From contig NZ_NGJU01000007.1 of assembly GCF_003987495.1 (NCBI RefSeq), forward strand, positions 1 to 64,000: a stretch of DNA of 64,000 nt, in the 5' to 3' direction. A program made the position numbers and the translations under genes. How positions within the stretch are numbered: the first letter of the stretch is position 1; each line of letters opens with the position of its first letter. This DNA is from Vagococcus salmoninarum (GTDB lineage: Bacteria; Bacillota; Bacilli; Lactobacillales; Vagococcaceae). The notes below the pieces were generated by a model. The model had not been told where the DNA came from and did no database searches. It worked only from the letters and a program-made list of their open reading frames with translations. Shown piece by piece: positions 1 through 7,596 of the stretch.

Positions 1-934
1 GTTTTTTAAAGAGTCTTTGATAATTGTAAGTTTGAAAATCAAGCTCAGTTGAACACTTCAGCATTAACCGCCAGTAGTTTTTTAGCTTGCGATAATCTTT
101 CATTTTACTAGCGTTCGAACCAAAGAACTGTTTCATGATTTGAATGCGTGTTTGATTCAATGAACGAGAAATTAATTGAACCACATGGAATCGATCAATG
201 ATTACTTCAGCGTTAGGGAAGAGCTCGCAAGCCAATGTAAAATAAGCGGCATTCATGTCAACAACGATTGTTTTTACTTGTTGTCGTGCTTCTAAGCTAA
301 AGCGAGAAAAGTACTCTTTTAAACCGTTTAAGCGACGGTCTGGCAGAATATCAATGATTTCATGAGTAACGGAATCACAGTAAATAAAGCTCATTTTTCC
401 GACAACATTTTTAACAGACTTGAATTCGTCTAGAGATAGGTTGGGCGGTAGATAAGTATAGTCAACTTTAAAAGCAGCGCCTAACTGAGTTAAAATACGT
501 TCAGCAGTTGTTGGAGAAACGTTGTGTCGTCGAGATAAATCCTTTAACGAAATGGCATCACCTAATTCAATAGCGAGGGACTGTTTCACTTTATTAGCTA
601 TAAAACAGCTAGGGGCAACTTCTTCTGATTGGGCGACAAAGGTTCTTTTACATTTACGACAAAGAAACCGTTGTTTCTTTAACTCGATATAAGCTGGCCG
701 ATTGGCCAGATGAAGCCATTTTACCCTTGAAGTTAGAAAGCCATTCTTAACAAGTAGAAAATCAGTGTTTTCTCGGTCACAACATTTACAATGAGTGGGT
801 GTATAAGTCAAAGTAGCAAAATAAAGGGTTGCAGTAACGCCTTTTATTTTTTGTTCAACGCATGCTTTTTCAGCAAATGTGATATTGGGGTCTTTTAAAT
901 TAAGTGATAATCGGATATAATCGTTATGAAACAT
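1..934 (-). CDS. ISL3-family transposase (partial, C-terminus outside window)
   Basis: DDE transposase that moves its IS. The start is ATG at 934, six bases behind a strong AGGGAGGAAA ribosome site. The N-terminal part has paired cysteines (CKCC, then CRKC) of the zinc-binding domain typical of ISL3 proteins, followed by a helix-turn-helix (SLKDLSRRHNVSPTTAERIL). Further on, the DDE-like core shows VVDMNAAY and IDRFHVVQLI. The reading frame is open to base 1, so about 311 residues are visible and the last catalytic residue is not. No frameshift is seen, so the copy may be active. Confidence 0.9.
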   Translation of the reverse strand, partial: MFHNDYIRLSLNLKDPNITFAEKACVEQKIKGVTATLYFATLTYTPTHCKCCDRENTDFLLVKNGFLTSRVKWLHLANRPAYIELKKQRFLCRKCKRTFVAQSEEVAPSCFIANKVKQSLAIELGDAISLKDLSRRHNVSPTTAERILTQLGAAFKVDYTYLPPNLSLDEFKSVKNVVGKMSFIYCDSVTHEIIDILPDRRLNGLKEYFSRFSLEARQQVKTIVVDMNAAYFTLACELFPNAEVIIDRFHVVQLISRSLNQTRIQIMKQFFGSNASKMKDYRKLKNYWRLMLKCSTELDFQTYNYQRLFKK

Positions 935-1017
935 ATGAATTTTCCTCCCTGAATTGGTGTAAGCAACTTTATTCTAACTGGAAAGTTCATATGTTTCTAT
1001 TTTTTTGCGTAAAAATA

Positions 1018-1045
1018 GGTGTGAATGAATCTCTTCATCCACACC
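1018..1045 (-). terminator. Hairpin at the IS end, possible terminator for ahpF transcript
   Basis: On the minus strand GGTGTGGATGAA-GAGA-TTCATTCACACC forms an 11-pair stem with one mismatch, followed by TATTTTTA. It lies 43 bases after the ahpF stop, but inside the IS terminus. It may stop ahpCF transcripts from running into the transposase gene, or it may simply be part of the subterminal IS repeat. Confidence 0.4.
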
Positions 1046-1087
1046 AAAAATTATACAGCCAGAATTTTCTGTTTGGTTTTTTTGTAA

Positions 1088-2614
1088 TTATTGTCTAATT
1101 AAGTAATCAAAAGCCCCTAAGGCAGCTGTTGCACCTGCACCCATGGAAATAATAATTTGCTTATAAATACTTGTGGTACAATCACCAGCAGCAAAAACCC
1201 CTGGTAGATTAGTCATCCCGTGGTCATCAATGATAATTTCTCCCCGGTTAGTGACATCAATTGTTTTCGGTAGCCATTCAGTGTTAGGCATTAGCCCTAT
1301 CAGAATAAAGACCCCTTCAACGGCTAGTTTGTGGGTTTCTTTCGTTAGTTGATCTTCATAAACTAACGACTCAACGTGTTGCTGACCTTCAATGGCTTTA
1401 GTCGCAGCATTCGTAATAACTGTCACATTACTTAAAGAAGCTAATTTATCTTGTAAGACTTGATCGGCTTTTAATTCTGGTAAAAACTCTAAGACGTAGA
1501 CGTGTTGACCCATGCCCGCTAAATCGATGGCGGCTTCAACGCCAGAGTTCCCACCACCGATGACCGCAATATTTTTATTAGCGAATAAAGGACCATCACA
1601 ATGTGGGCAATAAGCAATGCCTTTGTTTTTAAATTCTTGCTCACCAGGGACATTAATGTTCCGCCAACGAGCGCCAGTTGCTAAAACTAAAGCTTTAGTT
1701 TCTAAAACGGCGCCATTTTCTAAAGTTAATTCAATGTGTTCTTTCTTTTGAATGTCTTTTCCTCGTAGGCCTTTCATCACGTCGACGCCGTATTGATTAA
1801 CATGCTCTTCGACTTGGCGCATCAGTGTTGGCCCTTCAATATAAGGGGTTCCGATGACATTTTCAATCCCTAAAGTATCTAAGACTTGACCGCCGAAAGT
1901 ATCAACGACCATGCCTGTGCGAATGCCTTTACGAGCGGCGTAAATAGCAGCACTGCTACCAGCCGGTCCGCCACCAACAACAAGGACATCAAACACTTCT
2001 TTCTCAGCTAGCTCAGCAGAGTTCACTGGACCAGTGACTTTCGCTAAAATGTCTTCAATCGTCATCCGACCATTGGCGAATTCTTCTCCATTTAATAAAA
2101 CAGCCGGAACGGCCATAATTTGTTTAGCAGTGACTTCTGCTTGGAACATGCTACCTTCAACCATAGTGTGAGAAATCTTCGGATTTAAGACCGCCATGAT
2201 ATTTAAGGCTTGAACAACATCAGGACAGTTGTGACAAGTTAAACTGACATAACTCGTAAATGCTAATTCTGTTGCAATGTTTTTAATCACCGTCATTTGG
2301 GCATCAGGTATTTTCGGTAGCCGACCACTGACTTGAAGTAAGGCTAAAATAAAAGAAGAAAATTCGTGTCCCAGCGGTAACCCTGCAAAAGCGATCCCGC
2401 TTGGTGATTCTCCTTGATTGATTTCAAAACTAGGAGTCCGGCTTAAAGGGGCTTCTTTTAACGTTAATTTGTCAGACATTTGAACAACAGTCGTTAAAAA
2501 TTCCCGAAGCTTGTCAGAGTCTGGACTCTGATCCAGACTAGCAATAAAAACAATGTCTGACTCTAATAAGGCTAAATATTGCTCTAATTGTGTCTTAGTA
2601 TCTTGATCGAACAT
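1088..2614 (-). CDS. ahpF: Alkyl hydroperoxide reductase subunit F (NADH:peroxiredoxin reductase)
   Basis: Cytoplasmic flavoprotein that passes electrons from NAD(P)H to the peroxiredoxin AhpC. The start is set at 2614 (508 residues): AAGGAGG lies 6 bases upstream, and an upstream in-frame start would sit inside ahpC. The N-terminal thioredoxin-fold half carries CHNC at 127-130. The thioredoxin-reductase-like half has the FAD loop GGGPAG at 214-219, the redox pair CPHC at 336-339 and the NAD(P)H loop GGGNSG at 353-358, ending with the GVFAAGDC motif. The N-terminal CxxC domain separates it from ordinary TrxB (about 310 residues). It is the second gene of ahpCF; the IS has inserted 28 bases past its stop. 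Confidence 0.95.
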   Translation of the reverse strand: MFDQDTKTQLEQYLALLESDIVFIASLDQSPDSDKLREFLTTVVQMSDKLTLKEAPLSRTPSFEINQGESPSGIAFAGLPLGHEFSSFILALLQVSGRLPKIPDAQMTVIKNIATELAFTSYVSLTCHNCPDVVQALNIMAVLNPKISHTMVEGSMFQAEVTAKQIMAVPAVLLNGEEFANGRMTIEDILAKVTGPVNSAELAEKEVFDVLVVGGGPAGSSAAIYAARKGIRTGMVVDTFGGQVLDTLGIENVIGTPYIEGPTLMRQVEEHVNQYGVDVMKGLRGKDIQKKEHIELTLENGAVLETKALVLATGARWRNINVPGEQEFKNKGIAYCPHCDGPLFANKNIAVIGGGNSGVEAAIDLAGMGQHVYVLEFLPELKADQVLQDKLASLSNVTVITNAATKAIEGQQHVESLVYEDQLTKETHKLAVEGVFILIGLMPNTEWLPKTIDVTNRGEIIIDDHGMTNLPGVFAAGDCTTSIYKQIIISMGAGATAALGAFDYLIRQ

Positions 2615-2624
2615 AGTGACCTCC

Positions 2625-3188
2625 TTAAATTTTACCAACTAAATCAAAGCTTGGTTTTAACGTTTCGCCAGTTTCTTTCCATTTAGCAGGGCAAACTTCT
2701 CCGGGATTAGCGCGTACGTATTGGGCAGCTCTAATTTTATCAATTAAAGAACTGGCATCACGGCCGATGCCATCTGCGTTAATTTCCATCGCTTGGACAA
2801 TGCCTTCTGGGTCAATGATAAACGTTCCACGTTGGGCTAAGCCGCTAGCTTCGTCTAAGACGTCAAATTGTCTTGAAATAGCATGGGAAGGGTCACCTAA
2901 CATAATATAGTTAATAGTTCCGATAGCATCAGAAGTATCGTGCCATGCTTTATGAGTAAAGTGGGTATCAGTCGAACAAGAATAAACTTCCACACCTAGC
3001 TCTTGGAGCGTAGCGTATTGTTCTTGTAAATCTTCTAATTCCGTGGGACAAACAAACGTAAAATCCGCTGGGTAAAAACAAATAATGCTCCATTTTCCTT
3101 TTAAATCCTCACTTGTTACTGAGATGAATTCTCCTTGATGGTAAGCTTCTGTTTGAAACCCTTCGATTTCTTTTCCAATTAATGACAT
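2625..3188 (-). CDS. ahpC: Alkyl hydroperoxide reductase subunit C (2-Cys peroxiredoxin)
   Basis: Peroxiredoxin of 187 residues, the usual length, that reduces H2O2 and organic peroxides in the cytoplasm and is recycled by AhpF. The peroxidatic Cys47 sits in FVCPTE and the resolving Cys166 in GEVCPAKW near the C-terminus, as in typical 2-Cys enzymes. An AGGAGGAATT-type ribosome site precedes the ATG. It is first in the ahpCF operon, with 10 bases between its stop and the ahpF start. A perfect PerR box in its promoter indicates peroxide induction. Confidence 0.97.
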   Translation of the reverse strand: MSLIGKEIEGFQTEAYHQGEFISVTSEDLKGKWSIICFYPADFTFVCPTELEDLQEQYATLQELGVEVYSCSTDTHFTHKAWHDTSDAIGTINYIMLGDPSHAISRQFDVLDEASGLAQRGTFIIDPEGIVQAMEINADGIGRDASSLIDKIRAAQYVRANPGEVCPAKWKETGETLKPSFDLVGKI

Positions 3189-3222
3189 TAATAATTCCTC
3201 CTATGATTGTGAATTTAGTACT

Positions 3223-3259
3223 TTATAATCATTATAAATAAGGAGTAGTTACAAGTCAA
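3223..3259 (-). promoter_or_regulatory. ahpCF promoter with PerR operator
   Basis: Reading the minus strand, TTGACT (3259-3254), a 17-base spacer and TATAAT (3236-3231) form a near-consensus sigma-A promoter. The -10 is embedded in TTATAATCATTATAA (3223-3237), identical to the Bacillus PerR consensus TTATAATNATTATAA. Repression by metal-bound PerR and release on peroxide oxidation follow from family knowledge. Confidence 0.88.
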
Positions 3260-3292
3260 TAATTAACCTTCGTTATTTGATGAAAGGGAAAT

Positions 3293-3328
3293 AAAAAAGC
3301 CTGACAGCCGGTGTTGGCTATCAGACCT
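3293..3328 (-). terminator. Intrinsic terminator of the ABC importer operon
   Basis: The minus strand reads GGTCTGATAGCC-loop-GGCTGTCAGGC followed by TTTTTT, 12 bases after the ATPase gene stop. It ends the minus-strand importer transcript just before the ahpC promoter. Confidence 0.85.
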
Positions 3329-3339
3329 TTTTAAAAAAA

Positions 3340-4143
3340 TTAACCGAGGAGTAAGGCATCGTCTTGTACAGCACTGCCACTATTTTTGTGGAAGAGCTCT
3401 AAAAGATCTGCTACGGTTAAGTTTTCTTTTTCAGTTTGGGCTAAATCAACGACGATTTGCCCTTGGTGTAACATGATTAGGCGATTGCCGTAAGTAATGG
3501 CATCGGCCATATTATGAGTTACCATAAAGGCGGTTAAACCTTGCTCAGCGATGATTTTTTCTGTTAAGTCCATCACGACAGATGAGGTTTTCGGGTCAAG
3601 GGCGGCGGTATGTTCGTCAAGTAAGAGTAAATCCGGTTTAACAATTGCTGCCATCAATAACGTAATCGCTTGTCGTTGGCCACCAGAAAGTAAGCCGATT
3701 TCCGTTTGTAAGCGATCTTCAAGACCTAAGTTTAAGGTAGCTAACTGTTCTTGGAAAAACTGCCGATCACTTTTCTTAACGCCAGGAGTAAAGCCACGAC
3801 GGGAGCCACGTTTCATGGCAATCGCTAAGTTTTCTTCGACAGTTAAACGGACGGCAGTGCCCATCCGGGGGTCTTGGAACACCCGACTAATTTGTTTTGA
3901 GCGCTTAACGACATTCTGTTTAGTAATGTCTTTGTTGCCTAGGAACATTTGGCCTTCTTCAATTGGTAAAGTGCCAGCGATACTGTTTAGTAAGGTGGAT
4001 TTACCAGCGCCGTTGCCACCGATAATCGTAATAAAGTCCCCTTGTTTAATTTCTAAGTTAAGTCCTTTTAAGACGTGGTTTTCATTAACAGTTCCCCGTT
4101 CGAAGTATTGGTGAAGTGCTTTAATTTGCAGAATGGTTTCCAT
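3340..4143 (-). CDS. ABC importer ATP-binding protein (TrpZ-like)
   Basis: ATPase of 267 residues that powers the importer formed with the two genes upstream. It has Walker A GGNGAGKST, signature LSGGQRQAI and Walker B LLLLDEHTAALDP; the DEHTAALDP form, rather than DEPTSALDP, is characteristic of the ATPases paired with ABC_sub_bind-type lipoproteins. The start has AAGGAGG 8 bases upstream and overlaps the permease gene by 23 bases, so translation is probably coupled. Substrate is not proven: relatives in streptococci are annotated as tryptophan transporters, but the leader of this operon points to phenylalanine or aromatic amino acids. Confidence 0.88.
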   Translation of the reverse strand: METILQIKALHQYFERGTVNENHVLKGLNLEIKQGDFITIIGGNGAGKSTLLNSIAGTLPIEEGQMFLGNKDITKQNVVKRSKQISRVFQDPRMGTAVRLTVEENLAIAMKRGSRRGFTPGVKKSDRQFFQEQLATLNLGLEDRLQTEIGLLSGGQRQAITLLMAAIVKPDLLLLDEHTAALDPKTSSVVMDLTEKIIAEQGLTAFMVTHNMADAITYGNRLIMLHQGQIVVDLAQTEKENLTVADLLELFHKNSGSAVQDDALLLG

Positions 4144-5062
4144 TAATGTGACCTCCTTGACGTTTTTTACCTTGGAACTTTTTCTTAATGAGGGGCAATG
4201 ATAAACAAAGAATTAAAATTAAAGCTGAAAAAAGTTTGTTGTCATTTGCTTCAATAGGAAATTCTAAAATAATTGCTAAGATAAAGCGATAAATAATGGC
4301 GCCTAAGACAATTGAGCCCATTCTGAAAAGGAGGGGCTGACTAGCAAAGAGAACTTCTGAGATGATAATCGAAGCTAAGCCAATCACAATCGTACCAACC
4401 CCAGCATTTAAGTCAGCGAAGCCGTTGTTTTGGGCTAATAAAGCCCCACTTAAAGCGATACAGCCGTTGGCTAACATGTAACCGAGAATCTTAGTCGTAT
4501 TAGTATTGATGCCGTTGGCTTGACTCATGTCAGGATTATCACCAGTGGCAATAATTGATAAGCCGATTTCAGTTCTAAAGAAGATAAACAAACTTAAAAT
4601 CAAGACAAGGACAATTAAGCAACCAACTAAAATGACAGCATTATTTTTACTTAAGCCGAGCGTTTCAAACCAAGTAAAAATTCGTTGTTCACCGATAAGG
4701 GAAACGTTGGGACCGCTCATAATCCGAGAATTAAGAGAGTAAAGGCCGGTCATTGTAATAATTCCCGCTAAAAGTGGCGGGATTTTTAACTTAGTGTGGA
4801 GTAAGCCAGAAACTAAGCCGGCTAACATGCCCCCAATAAAACCTAAGAGTGTACCGACAACTGGCGGTAAGCCGTTAACAATCGCTGTCGCAGCAATCGC
4901 CCCACCAAGGGGAAAAGTCCCCTCAGTCGTTAAATCAGCCACATCTAAAATCCGATAAGTAATAAAGACGCCAATTGCTAACAAGGCCCATAATAAACCT
5001 TGAGATAAGGAAGACAAGAAAATACTTGGTAAATTTAAAAAGATTGAGACAATGGTTTCCAT
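4121..5062 (-). CDS. ABC importer permease (TrpY-like)
   Basis: Hydrophobic protein of 313 residues with about eight or nine membrane segments, including one at the very start (SQGLLWALLAIGVFITYRIL) and a basic C-terminal tail. It resembles the BPD_transp_2-type permeases (branched-chain amino acid / TrpY-like). The conserved DLTTEGTFPLGGAIAA segment near residue 45 is typical of this group. It is the second gene of the operon; it overlaps the ATPase gene and lies 39 bases after the lipoprotein gene. AAAGGACG precedes the ATG. Confidence 0.87.
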   Translation of the reverse strand: METIVSIFLNLPSIFLSSLSQGLLWALLAIGVFITYRILDVADLTTEGTFPLGGAIAATAIVNGLPPVVGTLLGFIGGMLAGLVSGLLHTKLKIPPLLAGIITMTGLYSLNSRIMSGPNVSLIGEQRIFTWFETLGLSKNNAVILVGCLIVLVLILSLFIFFRTEIGLSIIATGDNPDMSQANGINTNTTKILGYMLANGCIALSGALLAQNNGFADLNAGVGTIVIGLASIIISEVLFASQPLLFRMGSIVLGAIIYRFILAIILEFPIEANDNKLFSALILILCLSLPLIKKKFQGKKRQGGHINGNHSAN

Positions 5063-5101
5063 GAAAAACGTCCTTTGTTTACGAAAGCAAAAAGCCTTCG
5101 C

Positions 5102-6082
5102 TTATTTTGGTGCTTGAATACTACTTGGGTCAATGCCTAAAGCTTTCGCCATGTCTTCATTAACGACTAATTTTAAATCTTCAGAAGTTTCGATTGCCAT
5201 TTCCCCAGGATTTTCACCTTCTTTTAAGATGCGAGCCGCCATTTTACCAGTTTGTTTACCTAAGGCTTGGTAATCGATGCCGAAAGTTGTTAAACCGCCG
5301 TCTTCAACCATTTCAACGGAACCAGCCACAACGGGAATTTTATGTTCTTTCGCAACATCACCGACAATCGCCATGGCACTAGCAAAAGTATTATCAGTGG
5401 GGATGTAGATGCCATCAACGTCTTTGGCTAAACTAGTAGCCACTTGTTGGACGTCGTTAGTGCTGTTGGCCACAGCTTCTTTGACTGTGACACCACTTTT
5501 TTCCAGGGCAGCTTTTGCTAAGTCAGCTTGGATTTTCGAGTTAGCTTCTCCAGCATTGTACATAATTCCGATTGTCTTAGGAGCATCGATGACGCTTAAT
5601 AGTAGTGCAATTTGTTTTTCAATCGGTACCATATCAGAAGTTCCTGTTAAGTTACCACCGGGTTTTTCGTTAGAGTCAACGAGTTTGGCGCTTTCTAAGT
5701 CAGTAACAGCTGTGACGACAATCGGAATCTCACTCGTTTCGTTTAACAGGGATTGACCAGCGGGTGTGGCGATTCCTAAGAGTAAATCAACGTTGCTTTT
5801 AACGAGTTTTTCACTAATACTTTTTAACTGATCTTGACTGCCTTGAGCATTTTGAAAATCAATCGTGATATTTTCGCCATCAGTATAACCAGCTTCGGCT
5901 AAGCCTTCAACGAAGCCAGCGTAAGCGGCATCTAAAGAGCCGTGTTCAACTTGTTGTAACACCCCAATCGTTAAGGTATCTTTGGCGGCTTGATCTGTCC
6001 CTTGTTTGCCACAAGCCCCTAAAGCTAATAAAGCGGTGCCTGCTAAAAGTGTTAATCCTAATTTCCATGTTCTTTGTTTCAT
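5102..6082 (-). CDS. ABC importer substrate-binding lipoprotein (ABC_sub_bind, TrpX-like)
   Basis: Binding protein of 326 residues anchored outside the membrane. The start is placed at 6082, behind TTAGGAGGAATTAGG; a longer in-frame version would have no ribosome site and would begin inside the leader terminator. The signal peptide MKQRTWKLGLTLLAG... ends in a lipobox at LGAC, followed by an ABC_sub_bind fold (LTIGVLQQVEHGSLDAAYAG..., TAVTDLESAKLV, GIMYNAGEANS). Relatives bind aromatic amino acids in TrpXYZ-type systems. It is the first structural gene of the operon, and a terminator lies 39 bases before its ATG, so its expression appears to be set by read-through. Confidence 0.88.
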   Translation of the reverse strand: MKQRTWKLGLTLLAGTALLALGACGKQGTDQAAKDTLTIGVLQQVEHGSLDAAYAGFVEGLAEAGYTDGENITIDFQNAQGSQDQLKSISEKLVKSNVDLLLGIATPAGQSLLNETSEIPIVVTAVTDLESAKLVDSNEKPGGNLTGTSDMVPIEKQIALLLSVIDAPKTIGIMYNAGEANSKIQADLAKAALEKSGVTVKEAVANSTNDVQQVATSLAKDVDGIYIPTDNTFASAMAIVGDVAKEHKIPVVAGSVEMVEDGGLTTFGIDYQALGKQTGKMAARILKEGENPGEMAIETSEDLKLVVNEDMAKALGIDPSSIQAPK

Positions 6083-6120
6083 CCTAATTCCTCCTAAGTT
6101 GGTGTGACTAGTATTTTTAA

Positions 6121-6159
6121 CAAACAAAAAGCCATTTAGATATGATTATCTAAATGGCT
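6121..6159 (-). terminator. Attenuator terminator upstream of the ABC importer
   Basis: The minus strand reads AGCCATTTAGATA-ATCA-TATCTAAATGGCT followed by TTTTTGTTTG: a perfect 13-pair stem, 4-base loop and T-tract. It lies between the promoter (6404-6433) and the first structural gene (start 6082), so it must be bypassed for expression. Confidence 0.88.
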
Positions 6160-6265
6160 GTGTAAGTCTAATGTAAAACTCATACGTTATTGAAATAGCC
6201 ACTTAGATTTTAATTAATCCTACGTGGCTTTTTGTCGGTACGACAAAATGCTTTAGCCAACATAG
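6147..6265 (-). promoter_or_regulatory. Mutually exclusive RNA segments forming an attenuation switch
   Basis: In transcript order: segment 0 CTATGTTGGCT (6265-6255), segment 1 AGCCACGTAGGATT (6229-6216), segment 2 AAATCTAAGTGGCT (6210-6197), segment 3 AGCCATTTAGATA (6159-6147), then segment 4, which closes the terminator. 1 pairs with 2, 3 pairs with 4, and 2 pairs with 3 over 12 bases with one G-U, so 2:3 would prevent termination. Segment 0 can pair with 1 (AGCCA/TGGCT plus CGTAG/CTATG), which would free 2. Segment 0 is itself in a long stem with the end of the leader ORF (TAGATA/TATCTA and CTTTAGC/GCTAAAG). No T-box signature was found. The pairing is seen; the regulatory model is inferred. 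Confidence 0.7.
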
Positions 6266-6308
6266 ATACAAAACATTGTTTGCACCCATGAGCTCATGAC
6301 TACAAACA

Positions 6309-6371
6309 CTATCTAAAGAAGCTAAAGTAAAAGAAAGTGTTATTCAGTTGTTTGGTATTTAATGGTTTCAT
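6309..6371 (-). CDS. Phenylalanine-rich leader peptide of the ABC importer operon
   Basis: A 20-codon reading frame behind GTGGAGGGT, with 7 bases between GGAGGG and the ATG. Transcription from the promoter at 6404-6433 would begin a few tens of bases upstream. The last third reads FFYFSFF then Arg and TAG: five Phe codons and one Tyr within seven codons. Codons at the end of the frame (TACTTTAGC and AGATAG) are also the 5' arms of a stem that holds segment 0 of the downstream switch. This is the layout of a classical ribosome-stalling leader that senses Phe-tRNA. It is too short for ordinary gene finders; its role is inferred. Confidence 0.65.
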   Translation of the reverse strand: MKPLNTKQLNNTFFYFSFFR

Positions 6372-6403
6372 ATAAAAACCCTCCACTGATTTGAGATGAG
6401 TTT

Positions 6404-6433
6404 AGTATATGTTAAAAAGGGAACCTTTGTCAA
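6404..6433 (-). promoter_or_regulatory. Promoter of the ABC importer operon
   Basis: On the minus strand TTGACA (6433-6428), an 18-base spacer and TATACT (6409-6404) give a strong sigma-A promoter. Transcription would start near 6397, about 26 bases before the leader peptide ATG. The stretch between this promoter and the divergent lacI-type gene at 6574 shows no other gene; TTGTCTGACAATTC around 6447-6460 contains a small inverted repeat. Confidence 0.75.
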
Positions 6434-6573
6434 CTTAAATTTTGAATTGTCTGACAATTCAGTGTTGGGGAAGTGCAGCTCAGAAAGGGAGTGTTAATTA
6501 TTCCGAAACTTTGCTATGATAGTTGTAGAATAAGTTACCAGTTAGTGACGGACTATGAAAGTGGGCAAGGAAC

Positions 6574-7596
6574 ATGAAATTAACGATTAAAGACATCGCC
6601 AGTAAAGCTGGTGTTTCAACAACTACCGTTTCACAAATCTTAAACAATAAAGGCAGCCGCTTTAGTGAAGAAACGAAACAAAAAGTCCTAGAAATTGTTG
6701 AAGAATTTAATTATAAACCTGATTTTTTTGCCCAAAGTATGATTACTAAACGTTCTAAAACAATTGGCATGATTGTGCCAGATGTTACCGATTTCTTCTT
6801 CTCTAAGTTGATTGAAGGGGTGGAGACTTATTTGAATTCTCTAGGGTACATGATTATTTTATGTAATTCGAAACATGACAGTCAATTAGAAAAGAAATAT
6901 TTTGAAGAATTGATTCATCGTTCAGTAGAAGGGATTATTATTGCTACACCGAATACCTTAGATGAAGAGATTATGAATTACTGTTACGCTAAAAAGAAAC
7001 AATTGCCAGTAATTTTAGTTGATTTAGGTAAGAACCAACGTAATGAAGGGAAGTTAATTGTTGAAGAATATAAAGGTGTCTATGAAGCGGTCAGTTACTT
7101 AATCGATCATGGCCATCGGAAGATTGGTTTTTTAAGAGAAGTCGAAGATTATTACCAGTTGTCGGAACGGATTACCGGTTATTTGAATTGCTTAGAAGAT
7201 CACGGCATTGCCTATACTAAAACGTTAGTGGCGGAAAGTTACTTAACGATTGAAGGTGGCTATAAAGGGACTAAGAAACTTTTGAAGCAAAATACTAACG
7301 ACTTCACGGCCTTAGTCTGTACAAATGACCAAATGGCTGTTGGGGCTTATCAAGCGATCCATGAAGCAGGCTTACGAGTGCCTGAAGATATTTCGGTTAT
7401 TGGCTTTGATGGATTAGACATTGGTAATTATTTAGCACCAGCCTTAACGACTGTTTATCAACCCATTTTTGAGATTGGCTTTTCAGCAGCGAAGTTTACT
7501 GTAGACGCCATTGCTAATCCTTATTCGCGGATTCCTAATAAAATTTTTCCGACCAATTTAGTCAAAAGAAATTCAGTAAAACGTTTGACTATTTAA
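6574..7596 (+). CDS. LacI-family transcriptional regulator (likely regulator of nucleoside genes)
   Basis: DNA-binding repressor of 340 residues. The N-terminal LacI helix-turn-helix (TIKDIASKAGVSTTTVSQILNNK, residues 3-25) is followed by a periplasmic-binding-protein-like sensor domain with the usual DISVIGFDG motif near residue 275. AAGGA precedes the ATG by 4 bases. The gene lies 137 bases upstream of the nucleoside operon in the same direction, and LacI-type palindromes occur at its own 3' end and just before pdp, so control of that operon (as by RbsR/CytR-type proteins) is likely. The effector cannot be read from the sequence. Confidence 0.85.
   Translation: MKLTIKDIASKAGVSTTTVSQILNNKGSRFSEETKQKVLEIVEEFNYKPDFFAQSMITKRSKTIGMIVPDVTDFFFSKLIEGVETYLNSLGYMIILCNSKHDSQLEKKYFEELIHRSVEGIIIATPNTLDEEIMNYCYAKKKQLPVILVDLGKNQRNEGKLIVEEYKGVYEAVSYLIDHGHRKIGFLREVEDYYQLSERITGYLNCLEDHGIAYTKTLVAESYLTIEGGYKGTKKLLKQNTNDFTALVCTNDQMAVGAYQAIHEAGLRVPEDISVIGFDGLDIGNYLAPALTTVYQPIFEIGFSAAKFTVDAIANPYSRIPNKIFPTNLVKRNSVKRLTI

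Larger units (their letters stand above)
1..1060 (-). mobile_element. ISL3-family insertion sequence, one end (other end outside window)
   Basis: The element contains an ISL3-type transposase read on the minus strand. Its upstream end is placed at 1060, because the minus strand starts there with GGCTGTATAATTTTTGGTGT, which resembles the GGCTCTT...TTTGGTGT-type termini I know from ISL3 elements. The adjacent 8 bases (1061-1068, AGAATTTT) would be one copy of the target duplication; the second copy lies before the window. The exact boundary is an inference. Confidence 0.65.

Noticed and set aside
904-1098. 64-codon plus-strand frame over the IS end
   Set aside because: Overlaps the transposase start and IS terminus on the other strand; no ribosome site, no domain.
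1088-2614. Plain thioredoxin reductase (trxB)
   Set aside because: The extra N-terminal domain with CHNC, length of 508 residues and position behind ahpC identify ahpF.
3551-4114. 187-codon plus-strand frame
   Set aside because: Antisense to the ABC ATPase gene, with no ribosome site or recognisable domain.
6121-6433. T-box leader in front of the ABC importer
   Set aside because: The region has a terminator and alternative stems as T-box leaders do, but I find no AGGGTGGNACCGCG-type T-box sequence in the antiterminator region, and a translated Phe-rich frame explains the layout better.
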